Below, in pieces: positions 32,056 to 33,119 of a DNA stretch of 33,119 bases. Source of the stretch: JBBQVO01 sp038211505 (lineage in GTDB: Bacteria; Chloroflexota; Dehalococcoidia; DSTF01; JACRBR01); NCBI GenBank assembly GCA_038211505.1, contig JBBQVO010000014.1:1-33119 (forward strand), in the 5' to 3' direction. Every line of letters starts with the position of its first letter. Positions within the stretch are counted from its first letter, which is position 1. The position numbers and the translations under genes are program-made. The notes beneath the pieces are model-generated. The model was not told the origin of the DNA, did no database searches, and saw only the letters and a list, made by a program, of their open reading frames with translations.

Positions 32056-33119
32056 ATGAAGCAGCTATTGGCATTGATGATGGTCGGCGCGGGCGCGATG
32101 CTCGTCACGGCGATGTTCGTCGCCACGCCAGCCGTTCACGCGGCGACGATCTCCGTCACAACGACGGCCGACGAGCTCAACACGGACGGCGATTGCTCCC
32201 TGCGCGAGGCAATCCAGGCCGCGAATACCGATACGGCTGTCGATGCCTGCAACGCCGGCAATGGCGCCGATACGATTGCCTTGCCTGCCGGCACGTACAC
32301 ATTGGGCATCCCCGGCGCCGGCGAAGACGCCAACGCGACGGGCGATCTCGACATCACCGGCGACCTCACGATCACCGGCGCCGGCGCCGCCACGACGATC
32401 ATCGAAGGATGTCACGAAGGCCTCGTGATCACCTTGGCGCCCGCGCCGGCCACGGGCTCGCCATGCGTCGGCATCGACCGTGTGTTCGACATGCTCGGCG
32501 TCGCAAAAAACGTGAGTCTGTCCGGCGTGACCGTTCGGAATGGGACCACGCCGCCCTCGCCAACCGCCGAGGCCGGCGGTGGCATCAGAAATCGATCCGC
32601 GCTGACCATCGCGGGGGCAACCGTCACGAACAACGCGTCACCGTCGAGCGATGGCGGCGGCATCTTCAACGGGGGCCGCCTAACTATCACCAACGGCGCT
32701 GTCACGGGTAACGCGGCTGGGTATGGCAGCGGCGGTGGGATCCAAGACCGGGGCACTTCGGTGGACATCACCGATAGCGTCGTCGATGGAAACAGCGCCA
32801 CCGGCCACGGAGGCGGCGTCGACTCGCAATCGGGCGGCGCGCTTACGATAGTCCGCAGCAGCATCAGCGCCAATACGAGCACCGGCGGCGGCGACGGCGG
32901 CGGCATATTTTCGGGCGCGGGACTCACACTCACTGATAGCACGGTTGGTGACAATTCGGGTGCCTACGGAGGCGGCGGCATCTACAACGGTACGACCTCG
33001 CAGGCCACGATCACCAACAGTACGATCAGCGGTAACTCCACTTTTGGCGGCGGCGGCGGCGGCGGCGCCATCGTCAATCAGGGTGGGCTGAGCATCAACA
33101 ACAGCACAATAGCCGGGAA
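32056..33119 (+). CDS. Secreted CSLREA-type right-handed beta-helix protein (3' end beyond window)
   Basis: The first 354 residues of a secreted surface protein. AAGGGG (32045-32050) precedes ATG 32056. A signal peptide covers about 1-30 (LLALMMVGAGAML to PAVHAA). It is followed at once by the CSLREA module (VTTTADELNTDGDCSLREAI, about 34-53, then QAANTDT). From about residue 140 the sequence is made of irregular repeats of about 25-30 residues, each with a GGGI or GGGV turn and an xLTIxxSxVxxN strand. This is the signature of a parallel beta-helix, as in pectate-lyase-like or polymorphic outer-membrane-like proteins. The frame is open at the window end. Such proteins are usually adhesins or surface-bound enzymes; no catalytic residues can be assigned. 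Confidence 0.9.
   Translation, partial: MKQLLALMMVGAGAMLVTAMFVATPAVHAATISVTTTADELNTDGDCSLREAIQAANTDTAVDACNAGNGADTIALPAGTYTLGIPGAGEDANATGDLDITGDLTITGAGAATTIIEGCHEGLVITLAPAPATGSPCVGIDRVFDMLGVAKNVSLSGVTVRNGTTPPSPTAEAGGGIRNRSALTIAGATVTNNASPSSDGGGIFNGGRLTITNGAVTGNAAGYGSGGGIQDRGTSVDITDSVVDGNSATGHGGGVDSQSGGALTIVRSSISANTSTGGGDGGGIFSGAGLTLTDSTVGDNSGAYGGGGIYNGTTSQATITNSTISGNSTFGGGGGGGAIVNQGGLSINNSTIAG

Overview
The window is a GC-rich chromosomal segment carrying about 29 protein genes or gene remnants. It most likely comes from an uncultured Chloroflexota bacterium, probably near Dehalococcoidia. This is inferred from the mix of genes: an actinobacterial-type inositol phosphate synthase, secreted proteins with thrombospondin-3 and dockerin repeats, CSLREA beta-helix proteins, hydrolase-cyclase fusions and a DUF3105 protein. 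No rRNA, tRNA, CRISPR array, phage gene, integrase or transposase was recognised.

Layout. 1-1733 (-): mutS2, with its C-terminus cut by the window edge. 1867-3537 (+): an unknown multi-pass membrane protein. 3669-4565 (+): a membrane-anchored zinc peptidase. 4606-6860: an alpha/beta hydrolase, a divergent pair of small HicA-like and HicB-like proteins, and an SDR oxidoreductase. 6972-8150 (+): a J-domain protein with beta-rich C-terminal domains. 8160-8482: a dense cluster of hairpins, several with a GTAG foot, resembling REP elements. 8514-9915: a VOC protein and an NAD(P)-binding protein, divergent. 9926-11809 (-): a secreted PQQ-type sugar dehydrogenase with TSP3 repeats and a dockerin-like end.

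The most interesting part is 12184-17509 (+). An inositol-3-phosphate synthase with an XRE-type helix-turn-helix fused to its N-terminus is followed by two HtrB/PatA-like acyltransferases, a PHP phosphoesterase and a PimA-like GT4 mannosyltransferase. Together they look like a pathway for inositol phospholipids or acylated mannosyl-inositol lipids. A perfect palindrome overlaps the likely -35 box of the fusion gene, so the enzyme may regulate its own gene. An in-frame ribosome site with a GTG inside the gene could also yield the synthase without its DNA-binding part.

17530-17797 holds a 106-107 bp tandem repeat. 17826-21241 (+) encodes a DUF3105 protein, a DinB-like protein, a PPOX flavoprotein, a DUF1801 protein and a lone NuoB. 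21333-24111 (+) holds two adjacent pseudo-hydrolase/adenylate cyclase genes, the second broken by an in-frame amber codon, and the frameshifted tail of a third. 24483-28186 (-) is the nusA-rnpM-infB operon, with a terminator after infB and a promoter-terminator leader before nusA. 28571-31837 (-) is a large winged-helix/AAA/TPR regulator, divergent from a secreted CSLREA beta-helix protein (32056 to the window end). The space between them holds an 11-bp-period direct repeat that fits an OmpR-type operator.
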